From assembly GCA_030760725.1 (NCBI GenBank), contig JASWHV010000001.1:22875928-22939927 (forward strand): a stretch of DNA of 64,000 nucleotides, in the 5' to 3' direction. The notes under the pieces are model-generated. The model made no database searches. It saw only the letters and a list, made by a program, of their open reading frames with translations, and had not been told where the DNA came from. Origin of the DNA: Neostapfia colusana (Eukaryota > Streptophyta > Magnoliopsida > Poales > Poaceae). Shown one piece after another: positions 23,121 through 34,104 of this stretch. The translations under genes and the position numbers were made by a program. How positions within the stretch are numbered: position 1 is the stretch's first letter; each line of letters begins with the position of its first letter.

Positions 23121-25468
23121 ATGATGTGGCCTAGGAACGATATCTCCTTTAGCCAAAATTGACACTTGTTGAGCTTGGCATACAATTGATGCTCTCGCAG
23201 TTTCTGCAATGTCAATCTCAAATGTTCTTCCTCGCTTTTCGAAAACACCATGATATCGTCGATGAAAACCACGACGAACTTATCCAAGTACTCCATGAAG
23301 ACCTTATTCATGAAGTACATGAAGTATGCGGGTGCATTCGTTAACCCAAAAGACATAACGGTATATTCATACAAACCATACCATGTTCGAAATGCAGTCC
23401 TGGGTATGTCGGAGGGCTTGATCCTCAGCTGGAAGTAGCCCGACCGAAGATCAATCTTGGAGAAAATTTGGGCACCTTTCATTTGGTCGAACAGGTCCTC
23501 TATACGGGGCAGCGGGTATTTATTCTTGATTAATAGACCTATAGTCCACACACATCCTTTGGGCCCCATCCTTCTTGTCTACGAAGAGCACGGGGGCTCC
23601 CCATGGTGACGAGTTTGGGCGTATAAAACCCTTTTCTAGCTGCTCCTGAATTTGCTTCTTAAGTTCCACTAGTTCATTAACGGGCATCCTATATGGCCTT
23701 TTCGCTATAGGTGCAGTTCCAGGTACTAAATCAATGGCAAACTCAATGTCCCGGTCAGGTGGCATACCTGGAAGTTCTTCCGGGAACACGTCTGAATATT
23801 CTTGAACCACCGGAACGCTTTCTAATGTTGCTTCTTCGATGTGGTTCAACGTTTACTTCCCGGTTGCCGGTTGGGCTGACTCGAACTCAATACGAGTACC
23901 GTGCTCATTTGTCAACTGCACGCTCCTATCAGCACATTGGATCACTCCGTTATGCTTGCTTAACCAATCCATTCCAAGTATTATATCAAGCCCTTGAGAA
24001 TCCTAGACAATAAGGTTGGCAAGGAAGTCTACTCCCCTTATTTTAAGGTTTACTTTGGACATATTATATTAGTCCTCACCTCTCCACTGGGAGAATTAAC
24101 CAACATAGTATATTTCATGTGTGATATGGGCGGATTATACTTGGCACCATACTTGGATGATATGAATGAATGCGATGCTCCGGAATCAAATAAAACAGTA
24201 TCTGGGTTGGAGTTGGCAAGGAACATACCAATCACGACGTCCTCAGCCTGTTGCGCCTCCTCAGCGGATACATGATTCACATTGCCACGAGCGTAGTTCT
24301 GCTGCCCACAGTTACCTTGATTAGCTCCTCCGTTCGGTCGTGGGTTCTGCTTGGGCACGTTGGTCGGCTGTCCAAGGCCTTTCCTCGGGCACTAACTTGC
24401 AAAGTGTCCCGCCTCTGCGCATGCAAAGCATGCCTTGTTGCCCAAGACAGCAGGAACGTTGGGGCAAGGGTGGTTTTGAGCATATGCGCCCATGTTGGGA
24501 CGGGGCGCAGAAGGCAAAGGCACACGAGGTGCTTGCACAAAAGGACGTTGCTGCAGTGGTGGATTAGGGCAAGGTGGGTTTGCAGGGCGGAAAGTAGAAG
24601 CGGACGAGTCATACTGTGGTGCAGCTGGGGGCATGAAACGGGGACGTACATTGCTCCCTTGTGGCTGGTATGGTATCTTCCTCTTGCCCTCTTGCTCGAT
24701 CTCACGGATCTTGCTCTCAACCACTATAGCTTTGTCAACGAGCTTCTGGAAGTTTGCATAGTCATTGTTGAGCAGCTGAACTAGGATCTCATTGTTCAAC
24801 CCTCTCATGAACAAGTATTGCTTCCTTTGATCCGAGTTGACGTCCTCTAGAGCATACCTTGAAAGCTGCGTCAACTTGTTGAGGTACTCATTCACGCTCT
24901 TCTTTCCTTGGCGGAGACCTTCGAACTCTTGCCTTTTAAGCATCATGACTCCAACAGGGACGTAATGAGAGCGGAAACTCTCCTTGAACTCAGCCCAAGT
25001 GATAGTCTCCTGGTTGTCATGAGCATTGCAAAGAGCGTCCCACCAGTCAGCGGTTGCTCCCATAAGTTGGTGCGATGCGAAGAGAACTTTCTCTCGATCA
25101 TTGCACTGAACTATGGCAAGCTTCTTTTCCATGGATTTCAACCAATTGTAGGCCTCCATGGGATCATTTGCTTGTGCAAAAGTAGGCGGTCAAGTCCTCA
25201 TGAACTCTCCCAGTCGGTTGTGAGCCAACGGTGGTGGGGGTGGTGGTGCAGGAACGGGGTTAGGATATTTGTTGTTGTTGGTTTGCAGCTGTCTCAAAGT
25301 TTGTATCATGGTTTGCATGAGCTGGTTCTGCATAGCCATCAACCGTTCAAGGTTGTTTGCACCAGCCCCGGGGTTAACATTCTCAGGAACTTCAACGTGG
25401 CCATCCTCTTGTGGTTCATGGTTGCCACGAACATTCCTCCTTTGATGGATGAAATTTTCTCTCACCAT
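23121..25468 (-). pseudogene. Gag-Pol pseudogene of element D
   Basis: From the ATG at 25468 (immediately after CTCTCACAG, a splice-acceptor-like sequence) the minus strand encodes the Gag N-terminus with a Pro run, then a TGA near 25190 where the homologous frame has Arg. Next come the capsid domain (24392-25159), zinc knuckle, protease with DSGAS (about 24190), the Pro-rich segment before RT, and RT with FIDD (about 23250). Several frame changes (about 24370, 23850-24050, 23530) and at least one stop break it. RT homology ends at 23121 at the edge of element C. Element F is about the same length and gives the intact comparison for domain order. It is not expected to make functional protein. 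Confidence 0.88.
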
Positions 25469-25470
25469 CT

Positions 25471-26141
25471 GTGAGAGAGAGTTGAGAATAGAAATTTAGG
25501 TTGACCCCCCTAACTATATGCATCATGGGGTGTGAACTAAATAACTTCTTTTATTAATGAGGATGTGAATAAGTGCCAAAACACCTCACATCTCTCTACT
25601 ATGTGTGGATGTGGACCTTCGCCGAAGCGCGCCACAACTCACACTCAAGCAAAAAAACACAAGCAATCATCACAAAAGGTTACACCACTCCTATTCAAGC
25701 TTATTGAATGGGAGTCCTAAACTTAATCATGTGATCTGGTGTTGTTCCCGCCATGTGACGGGGGTGGTCCATACATGCATGCCATGGTGAGTCGGCAGTC
25801 CATGTAGGGTTAGATGGTCGAGAGCACCAGCGCCATCTATAAATGGGACATGAGAAAACTTTGAGAAGGAAGAATTAACTCCAAAACTTCAGAAGTTATT
25901 GAGCAAGAAAGCAAAGGTGTGGCTGTCCAAAAGAATAGAAAAGAGGGGCTTAAAATAATACTTTGCGGTGGCTGAATTTGACAAGGAAGTGCAACAGCAA
26001 GCAATTTTTGAAAATAGCAGTTTAGAGGAGTGTTCCTATGTGTTTTAGAGTGTCCATTCTACCTAGGCTTACGTCCTATGGCAAATGTGGTTCTGATGCC
26101 AATCTGTGCATTCTACCTAGGCTTGTGTCCTACGGTCAACG
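25471..26141 (-). other. Element D leader
   Basis: About 670 bp between the primer site and gag; no ORF is recognised. It contains two near-identical copies of a short segment (GATGCCAATCTGTGCATTCT-type at about 26095 and about 26150) that partly duplicate the primer-site region. Confidence 0.55.
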
Positions 26142-26155
26142 TGGCTCTGATACCA
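26142..26155 (-). other. Element D primer-binding site
   Basis: Minus-strand TGGTATCAGAGCCA, five bases after the LTR end at 26161. Same tRNA-Met type as elements A, B and F. Confidence 0.88.
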
Positions 26156-26160
26156 ATCTG

Positions 26161-28419
26161 TGATGCCCGGTCCCGTGAAAACGGAACCCAGCTGATAACA
26201 GAAACTATCTTTAAGTAAATTTAATCCCAACATATATTTAAGTAAAATAGCAACATACCTCCTTCATAATTCACCACTTTTCATGTTTCAACCAACCATT
26301 AATCTTTCTCATCTTCATCTCATGCTCATAATAACCATCTCATGTTCATATCCATCTCATAATCATATAACCGAAAACCAAACTAATTGTTATGACTTAA
26401 CAGTCCCGAATCCAATCCCAATAACCATAACATAACCATAACCAAATAACCATCCCAAATTTCCCTCTAATCATGTGAGTTGGCCAGACGCTTGTCACCG
26501 TAAGCACGGCTATCATGATAGTTTTACACTCTTAAGAGGTGGCACCACTTTACCCACAAGTTTATGATTTTGTCACCCGTCGGCGACTGCAGAACCTCCA
26601 TTATACCAGTACACAACCGTCGGTGTATGGCCAAGAGATCACAAAATAGCCTTTACAAAGGGGCTACTAGATGTATGGACTCACTAAGGTTTCACCAGCA
26701 GGCTCGAATCACCATTCTCCCACCTACGGGCCCCCTCTTGTGCCATGCAGTTCCCAGGGCAATCCTCTCTCGACTCCCATTCCTCGCGCCTTCCACGGTC
26801 CATAACAATCTAGCAACTTACCTAATTAGTCAGCTAAGTCGCACCTATATTTGGCCTTGTGGTGGCACTGTTTTCCTAGCATGTGCTAGCATGAACCGGT
26901 CCTTAGATCTATGGAAAGTAAACCACCATCTCATTCTACCACATCCACGAACTAAGCTTGCCTAGATCTCCCCCGATTCTATGCTCATTATCATCATCAA
27001 GTTCCCATTATCATTATTCATTCGAGTGCAGTATTTAGACATGTTCTACTTCGCCTTCCCGTATCCCATAAGCTAAGCGAAGCAAAAAGGAAAAACCGAC
27101 CATACCCGACTCATCAACTTTCCCGATGACAAGGATGGTCAAAAAAACTAGTAAACTCCTAGAAAAGGGTTTCCCATCAAGTTGACTCAAGCATACATGT
27201 TTTCGCAAACAAAACAGTTTCAAAACATGGGATCAATATGGTCAAGGGGCACTTGCCTTGCTCCAGGGGCTCTTGTTGCTCGAAGTCTCGGTGCTGTAGT
27301 TCTTCATAGATGGCTCCCTGAGCTTGTCCTTCTACTCACGATCACATACATACAAGATTTACAGCAATCAATCATCATGCACAAACTCTACTCAAGATGC
27401 AATGGTGCAAATCCTATGGTGCTGTTTTATTAAACCTGTCCGTACGTCTTCTTGCATGTTTTAATGGCTTGCATGAGGTTTTATGGTGAACAAGGGTGTA
27501 GGGATCAAGTGTGGACGTGGTAATGATCTTGACTCAAGATCTAGATCAATTCCACCGTCAAAAACCGATCAACACGTGATCTGTCCACACGAAAAAGCTT
27601 ATGTTCGAAGAAACAGATGCGTAGACACTGCGATGATGTCGTAAGGTGGTAACGAAGACCTACCTCAGCCTTCCTCCTAGCAATGGCAGCAGGATAGATC
27701 ATCGGCTCTCTTCTGGCGACAACAATCGTGACGGGGCTCGTCGGCGGTCTCACTGGTGGCTGAACTACGGTGAAGGGGGTTAACTCGGCGAGTTGGGGGC
27801 TAGGGCCTCCAAGTCATCGACTCGGAAGGTGGAAAATAGGTACGTGGTTGCGGCCAGGGGGTTTTGGGTTCTATTTATAAGGGGTGAAAGAAGAGTCCTA
27901 CTTTCAAATAAGAGTTCTATTCAATTTGTTTTAGATCTTAACAACTTACTTCCAATTGATTTGGTGCGGTAGCAACGTGGAAATCGTGTTGGTTTCCTTA
28001 GTACCAGGTATTCCCGTGTGCACAGGAAAAAACGCTTAAGGATCTCGCATCTCCGCAGTGGTGAGCTCCGGAGACGCCACGTGTCTAGCGGGGGCCGGTC
28101 CGTGCTTCTCCTCAGAGGCAAGCTCCGGACCTGCCACGCGTCCAGCGGGGCGGGGCCTCCCTTTTCCTCAGAGGCAAGCTCTGCGTGCGTCACGTGTCTG
28201 GTGGGGCGGGGCCTCCCTTTTCCTCAGAGGCGAGCTCCGCGTGCGCCACGTGTCTGGCGGGCGGGACCTCCCTTCTCCTCGGAGGTGAGCTCCGAGGACG
28301 ACACGTGTCCAGCAGTGTCGGACCTCTCGGAGGCGAGCTCCGAGGGTGACACGTGTCCAGCGGACCGGACCTCTCGGAGGCGAGCTCCGAAAGTGCCACG
28401 TGTCCAACAGCGCCGAACT
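26161..28419 (-). repeat. Element D 5' LTR, inner part (R/U5 and part of U3)
   Basis: Aligns in reverse with the element F LTR, for example the stretch around the phrase GGTGAAACCTTAGTGAGTCC (about 26680). A TATA box TATAAATA lies at 27873-27880 (minus). U3 carries CACGTG-type sites at about 28078, 28136 (CACGCG), 28191, 28247, 28302, 28350 and 28397, every 47-58 bp. The right edge is an illegitimate junction with copia integrase at about 28419, not an LTR end. Confidence 0.85.
27873..27880 (-). promoter_or_regulatory. TATA box of element D LTR
   Basis: TATAAATA on the minus strand at the same relative place as the TATA box in both LTRs of element F. Confidence 0.6.
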
Positions 28420-30690
28420 TCTATTTGAGTGTTCTTGAATTCAGAGCCGTTGTCGCTCCTTATCTTCTTGATTTTTGAGGAAAACTCATTTTGAGCTCTC
28501 CTCAAGAACTTCTTGAGGACACTTTGAGTTTCTCCTTTATCATGCAAGAAAACACCCAAGTAAAACGAGAATAGTCATCAACAATTACTAGACCATATTT
28601 GTTACCGCCAATGCTTATGTAGGTGACAGGGCCGAAGAGATCCATGTGAAGCATCTCCAATGGTCTTGTTATCGTCATCATGTTCTTGGTGGGATGAGCT
28701 GCTCCAATTTGTTTTCCTGCTTGGCATGCGCTACACGGCCTATCTTTTTCAAAAACAACATCTTTTAGTCTATGGATGTGATCCCCCTTTAGAAGTTTTT
28801 GTAAGTTCCTCATTCCAACATAGGCAAGTCTTCTATGCCACAACCATCCCATGTTGGTTTTTGCGATTAAGCATGTGTCAAGTTGAGCTTTATATGTGGA
28901 AAAGTCCACTAAGTAAAGCTTTCCCTTTAACACACCCTTAAAGGCAACTGAGTTGTCACTTCTTCTAGAGATGGTCACACCCTCGTTAGTAAACAAGCAA
29001 TTATAACCTTTCTCACATAGTTGAGATATGGACAATGGGTCATAATCCAGTGATTCAACATGTAGAACATGTGAAAGAAAGTGTTGAGAAGAGATTGCAA
29101 TTTTACCAATACCGAGTACCCTTCCTTGGCTGTTGTCACCGAAGTAGATGCCTTCACTTGGATCATCATTTTCTTCATACTCGAAAAACATTATTCTCTC
29201 TCCGGTCATATGGTTAGTGCACCCACTATCTAGCACCCATTTAGTGCCACCGGAGGAGTACGGCTGCAAAACAATTTAAACTTTGGTCTTAGGTACCCAA
29301 ACTTGGTTGGGTCCTTTGAGGTTAGTTACAAGGCATTTGGCCACCCACACACAAGTTTTTGGACTCTTGTGGAGTGGCCCAACATATTTTGCATAAACTC
29401 TACCATACTTACTTTTCATAAGAACATAAGATGCATCAAAATTATGAAATACTATAGATTTTACATTTTTGGTAATTTCATGTGAGGTAGATGCAAGGTT
29501 GTTATTCTTGTCTTGAATTGAGTTTTCTTTCACAAAGGCTATGCATTTGCTATTGTTTTTAAGGATTCTAGTGTTTTGCTTTCCTCCCCTAGTATAACCG
29601 AGTCCATCTTTGATGAAGGGAGATCTTATGATTGAGTATGCACCACATGCATATTTTATCTTTTCCTTATCAAAGATCCCACTTGTGTGTATTTCTTGCT
29701 TTGTGCCTCTTTGAGCTCATTTTTTAAGTTTAAGACAATGCTAGCACATTTACAAGTTTTAGTGTTGGATTCTATACTCGTTGAGAGAGAGTTTTTGGAG
29801 GATGAATTAGTTGAGACACTTGACTTAAGTGAGTTAAGTTGTGCTTCAAGATTCTTGTGAGTTTTGGTTAAACTCACAAGTTCATCTTGAAGCACTACAT
29901 TCTTACTCCTAAGCTCAACACAAGTTTCCTTGCTCATGGCAAGTTCGCTTTCAAGTGCTCTACTCTTCTCTCTCTCAAGTTCAAGGAGCTTCTCAATCTC
30001 AAGGTTTCTCTCCTTTTCAAGGATAAGAAATTCTTCTTGTTGATTGAGAAGCTCTTCTTGGTCAAATATTTCGTCCGATAATATTTTCATTTTAGCTATA
30101 GCCTTTTTGTTTAATCCTTTAAACATGAATTCGTTTTCACTACTACTATCAAAGTCACTATCATCTACAATATGGAACTTGGAAGGTTTAGACATTACCT
30201 TGCACTTTCCTTCCTTTGCCATGAGGCATGTGTGGCTTGGGCTCTTCCAATCACCCTTGTTTGGCAAGAGTGATTTCTTCATGGTTGGCCTCTTGATGGC
30301 GACGGTTGCCACCTTTTCTTCATCTTTGGAGGAGATTCTTCGTTTGAGTCCCATTCTTCTCCAATGTGAGCTTGTTCATAAGCCTTCTTCTTTGTGAAGA
30401 TTTTCTTATCTTGAGGCTTCCCATCCTTCTTCTTTCTCTTGTCATCTTCCTTGCTATGGGGGGAGTTCACAATGAAATGTCCATGTTCCCCACAGCTGTA
30501 GCAAGTCTTCTTTGTTCTTGACTTGCCCTTGTCTTTGCTCTTGTTCTCATAGTGATGGCTTCTCCTTCTCCTCATCAACCTTTTGAATCTTTTGATGAAG
30601 AATGCAATTTCTTCATCATCCATGTCTGTGCTCTCATCATCACTTTCTTCATCTTCACTTGTGAGTTGTGTTTCTTTTGCCTTGGACTTG
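28420..30690 (-). pseudogene. Copia Gag C-terminus, protease and truncated integrase (element E)
   Basis: From 30623 downward: Gag C-terminal part with CCHC knuckle CYSCGEHGHF (the last His/Cys positions are altered), a long charged coiled-coil region (29656-30354), then a linker frame (29276-29533) and the protease/integrase frame (28502-29269). The latter has the copia protease motif DSGC, a GAG-pre-integrase His/Cys zinc motif (WHRRL...CSACQAGK) and the first integrase Asp (HMDLFGP). The second Asp (SDNGSEF) follows in another frame near 28440-28460. The frame then runs into LTR sequence of element D at about 28420, so the catalytic Glu and everything after is lost. Several frame changes are present. 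Non-functional. Confidence 0.85.
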
Positions 30691-30695
30691 GATGT
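30691..30695. other. Target-site duplication, left copy, element F
   Basis: GATGT immediately before the TGTGACACCC start of element F. It is repeated as GATGT at 41602-41606 immediately after its end. Confidence 0.92.
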
Positions 30696-33683
30696 TGTGA
30701 CACCCTCATATCGGGTGTCAGCATATGTTCATGTTTTATGAAGAAGAAAACATTTTAAGAAAAGAAGGAACAGAGACAAATATTAAAAGGATAGCCAATA
30801 AAGCTCTCAGAGAGCACCGAAGGCAACTTCCACGGCTAGCAGACCACGTGGCGTGTTCGGAGCTCATCCCTGAGAAGTTGAGAGAGGTTCGCCGCTAAAC
30901 TGGCTACGTGGCAGGCTCGGGGGTCACCCCGCAATTGGAAAGAGGTCCGACCCTGTGGGACACGTGTTGCCCACAGAGCTAGCCTCTACGGAAGAAGCGA
31001 AGGCATTTCCGCAGGACACGTGTTATCCTCGGAGCTAGTCCACACGGAAGTCAGAGGACCAGTCGCACGGGATACGTGTCGATCTCGGAGCTCACCTCCA
31101 AGAGGTCCGGTTCTATCGGACACGTGTCGCCACCGGAGCTTATCTCCGGGAGGTCTGTCGCTGCTAGACACGTGTCGACCTCGGGGGCATGTCCCAGAAG
31201 AAAGAAGAGAGGAAAGACCGGCGCCAACACGTGGCGTGCGCGGAGCTCACCTCCAAAGGAGGGGGAGGTCTCGCTCGTTGACACGCGGCACAACCGGAGC
31301 TCGTCTCTGCGGAGAAGGAGATACCAGGCCCCGGAAGGACGTGGAGCCTCCGGAGCTCATCGCCGTGAAGGTAACAAGTTCTGGAGCGGCGGTTACGCTT
31401 AAGAATATCAGCACATAAAGGAAACCGACCTGAATTCCACAACGTTACCGCACCAAATCACCTAAATATAAGATGATAGGATCCAACAACGATCTGAATA
31501 AGAGTCTTATTTGGGATACAATCAGATTAGGACTCTTCTCTTCCCGATTATAAATAGAACCCAAAACCTCTGGCCGAAACCACAAACTTCTTTTCCAATT
31601 TCTGAGCCAACGACTTAGAGCCCTAGCCACAACCCGCCAAGAAAGCCATCGCCGGAGCACGGCAAGGAAGATCGCCGAAGGAAAGCCAGCGGTCTGAGGA
31701 GGACCTCGAAAACCGAGAGGAAACGTAAGGTAGGCCCCAATACCACCTTACGATATCGTTGTGTTTTCTTCGCATCTGTTCTTTGATTCCTTTCGAACAG
31801 AAGCCTTCTCGTGGATAGATCACTTGATGATCGGATTGATCTAAAGACAAGATCATTGCCACTTCCACCCTTGATCCGAACACCTCTGTCCATGCAAGCC
31901 ATGCGAGAACACACCAGTCTAATAAAAATCATAGGATAGCATGCATATGCATCATCGCATCTAGTTTAAGGTTTGTGCATGATATTGATTGCTGTGAATC
32001 TTGTATGCACGTGATCCTACATAGCAGGACAAGCTCAGAGAGCTGTCTACGACGAACTGCAGCAACCAGGTTTTGGGATTCAAGAGCAACCGGAACCGCA
32101 AGAACAAGGCAAGTGCTCCTTGACCATGTTGATCCTATGTTTTGGGTAAAACTATTTTGTTTTGCGAAAAGGTGTGTGTGCTAAGTCAAACATGATGGGA
32201 AACCCTTTTATAGGAGTTTACTAGTTTTGATTAAACCACCCTTGTCGCCTGGGAAGTTTATAAGTCGGGTATGGTTTTTGCTTTATGCTTCGCTGAGTCT
32301 ATGGGATTGGGAAGCGAGATAGATGTGTCTAGCTAACTGCACTCGTATTGATAATGAGAAACTGATGTTAATAATGGACATGGATCGGAGGGAGATCTAG
32401 GCAAGACTGGGTTTGTGAATGAGGTAGCATGAGACGGTGGTTTACTTGCCATAGATCTAAGGACCGGTTCATGCATGCACATGCCAGGATAACAGTGCCA
32501 CCACAAGGCCAAGTATGGGTGCGGCTTACCTGAGTAATTAGGTAAGTTGCTAGAATGTTATGGACAGTGGAAGGCGCGGGGAATGGGAGTCGAGTGAGGA
32601 CTGCCCTGGGAACTGCATGGCACAAGAGGGGGCCCGTGGGTGGGAGAATTGGAGATTCTAGCCTACCGGTGAAACCTTAGTGAGTCCATACATCTAGTAA
32701 CCCCTTTGTAAAGGCTATTTTGTGATCTCTTGACCATACACCAACGGATGTGTACTGGTATAATGGAGGCTCTGCAGTCGCCGACGGGTGACGAAATCAC
32801 AAACTTGTGGGTAAAGAGGTGCAAACTCTGCAGAGTCTAAAACTATCATGATAGCCGAGCTTACGGTCACGAGCACCTGGCTAAACTGCCATGATTAGTT
32901 GGGAATGGTTATTGGGAAGGTTCTTGGTTATGATTATTGGTTTGGTTATGGTTTGGTTTGGGACTATTGAGTTTGGGTGATGAGATGGTTGCATGACTGT
33001 TGGGTCATGACATGAGATCGGTCTCGGTGTGAGACGAGGTTGTTTTATGACGTGAGATGGTAGCGAATACGAGGAGGTATTCGTGAGTATGAATAAAGGA
33101 TTGGTTAATGTTCGGATGGAACACGGGAAGTGATGGAGGTATGTTGGTAATTTAATACATGTTGGGATTAAATCTAAAGTTAAGTTGCTGTTTTATCATG
33201 GTTTTACAAATCTGCTTTTCTGCAAATAAGCCTTTCTATGCCTACCTTGTTTATGAGCTGCATATCATGTGTTTTCCCGCACTTGCTGAGTACATCATTG
33301 TACTCAAACTTGCATTACTACTTCATCATCAGCAGCAGGAGAAGCCTACTATGAAGATCAAGTGGAGCATCACGGCGTGTGATCTATTCTCAACCTTGCC
33401 TGTGGAGGGAGTAGAGATGGAGCCACTTCTGCTTAGATTTGCTTCCGCATTAGCTAAATTGCTTCCGCTTTAGAATAAAGACCTCCGCTGCATAGAAATA
33501 AGACTTCCGCTGTGAGCATGAGTCCAAGACTCATGAGGTGTTGTAATAAACTCTGTTATTTGTGTTAATATATAATCTGAATTCAGTTTGTGGAATGTAT
33601 GTGTATGTGTGATGAACATCCTGGGCACACATATGCATTAGTTCTCGGTTCCGTGGTTTCCCCATAGAATTGAGGGCGTCACA
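30696..33683 (+). repeat. Element F 5' LTR, 2988 bp
   Basis: Starts TGTGACACCC and ends GGCGTCACA. U3 has CACGTG-like sites at about 30845, 30906, 30961, 31017, 31074, 31121, 31169 and 31228, spaced 47-61 bp, upstream of a TATA box at 31549-31556. Several short ORFs in the repeat zone are by-products of it. Confidence 0.95.
31549..31556 (+). promoter_or_regulatory. TATA box of element F 5' LTR
   Basis: TATAAATA, duplicated in the 3' LTR at 39468-39475 and present in the related LTR of element D. Confidence 0.65.
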
Positions 33684-33686
33684 GAT

Positions 33687-33700
33687 TGGTATCAGAGCCA
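33687..33700 (+). other. Element F primer-binding site
   Basis: TGGTATCAGAGCCA, three bases after the 5' LTR; complementary to the initiator tRNA-Met 3' end. Confidence 0.92.
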
Positions 33701-34104
33701 CGGGTTGACAGTAGGTTACACGCCTAGATAGAAACCTTAGATTGATATTAGGGCCACAGGTTAACAAGCAAGTTACCCCCCTAAATAGGAGTCATAAGTG
33801 TCCTACGGTGAATAGCTTAGATCGGCCTTGAAACCACCTTGGCATAAGGAACCATCCTTGAATAGGAGTTGTGTGGGCCCTTGTGATGATTATTTGTGAT
33901 TATGTGCTTAGTGTGAAGTTGTGGGACGTCTCAAAACATTGTCCACATCCGCACGTAAGAAGAAAGAGGTGTGAGATGTCTCGGCACTTGCTCACATCCT
34001 CATATGGGCTAATATATACATAGTCCAACTCACCTTGATGCATATAGTTGGAGGGAATCTACCTAACCTTCTAACATCCTATTCTATTTCGATCTCTCTC
34101 ACAG
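33701..34104 (+). other. Element F leader
   Basis: About 400 bp with no ORF. It ends in a pyrimidine tract and ACAG (34101-34104) directly before the gag ATG, again a splice-acceptor-like sequence. Confidence 0.6.
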
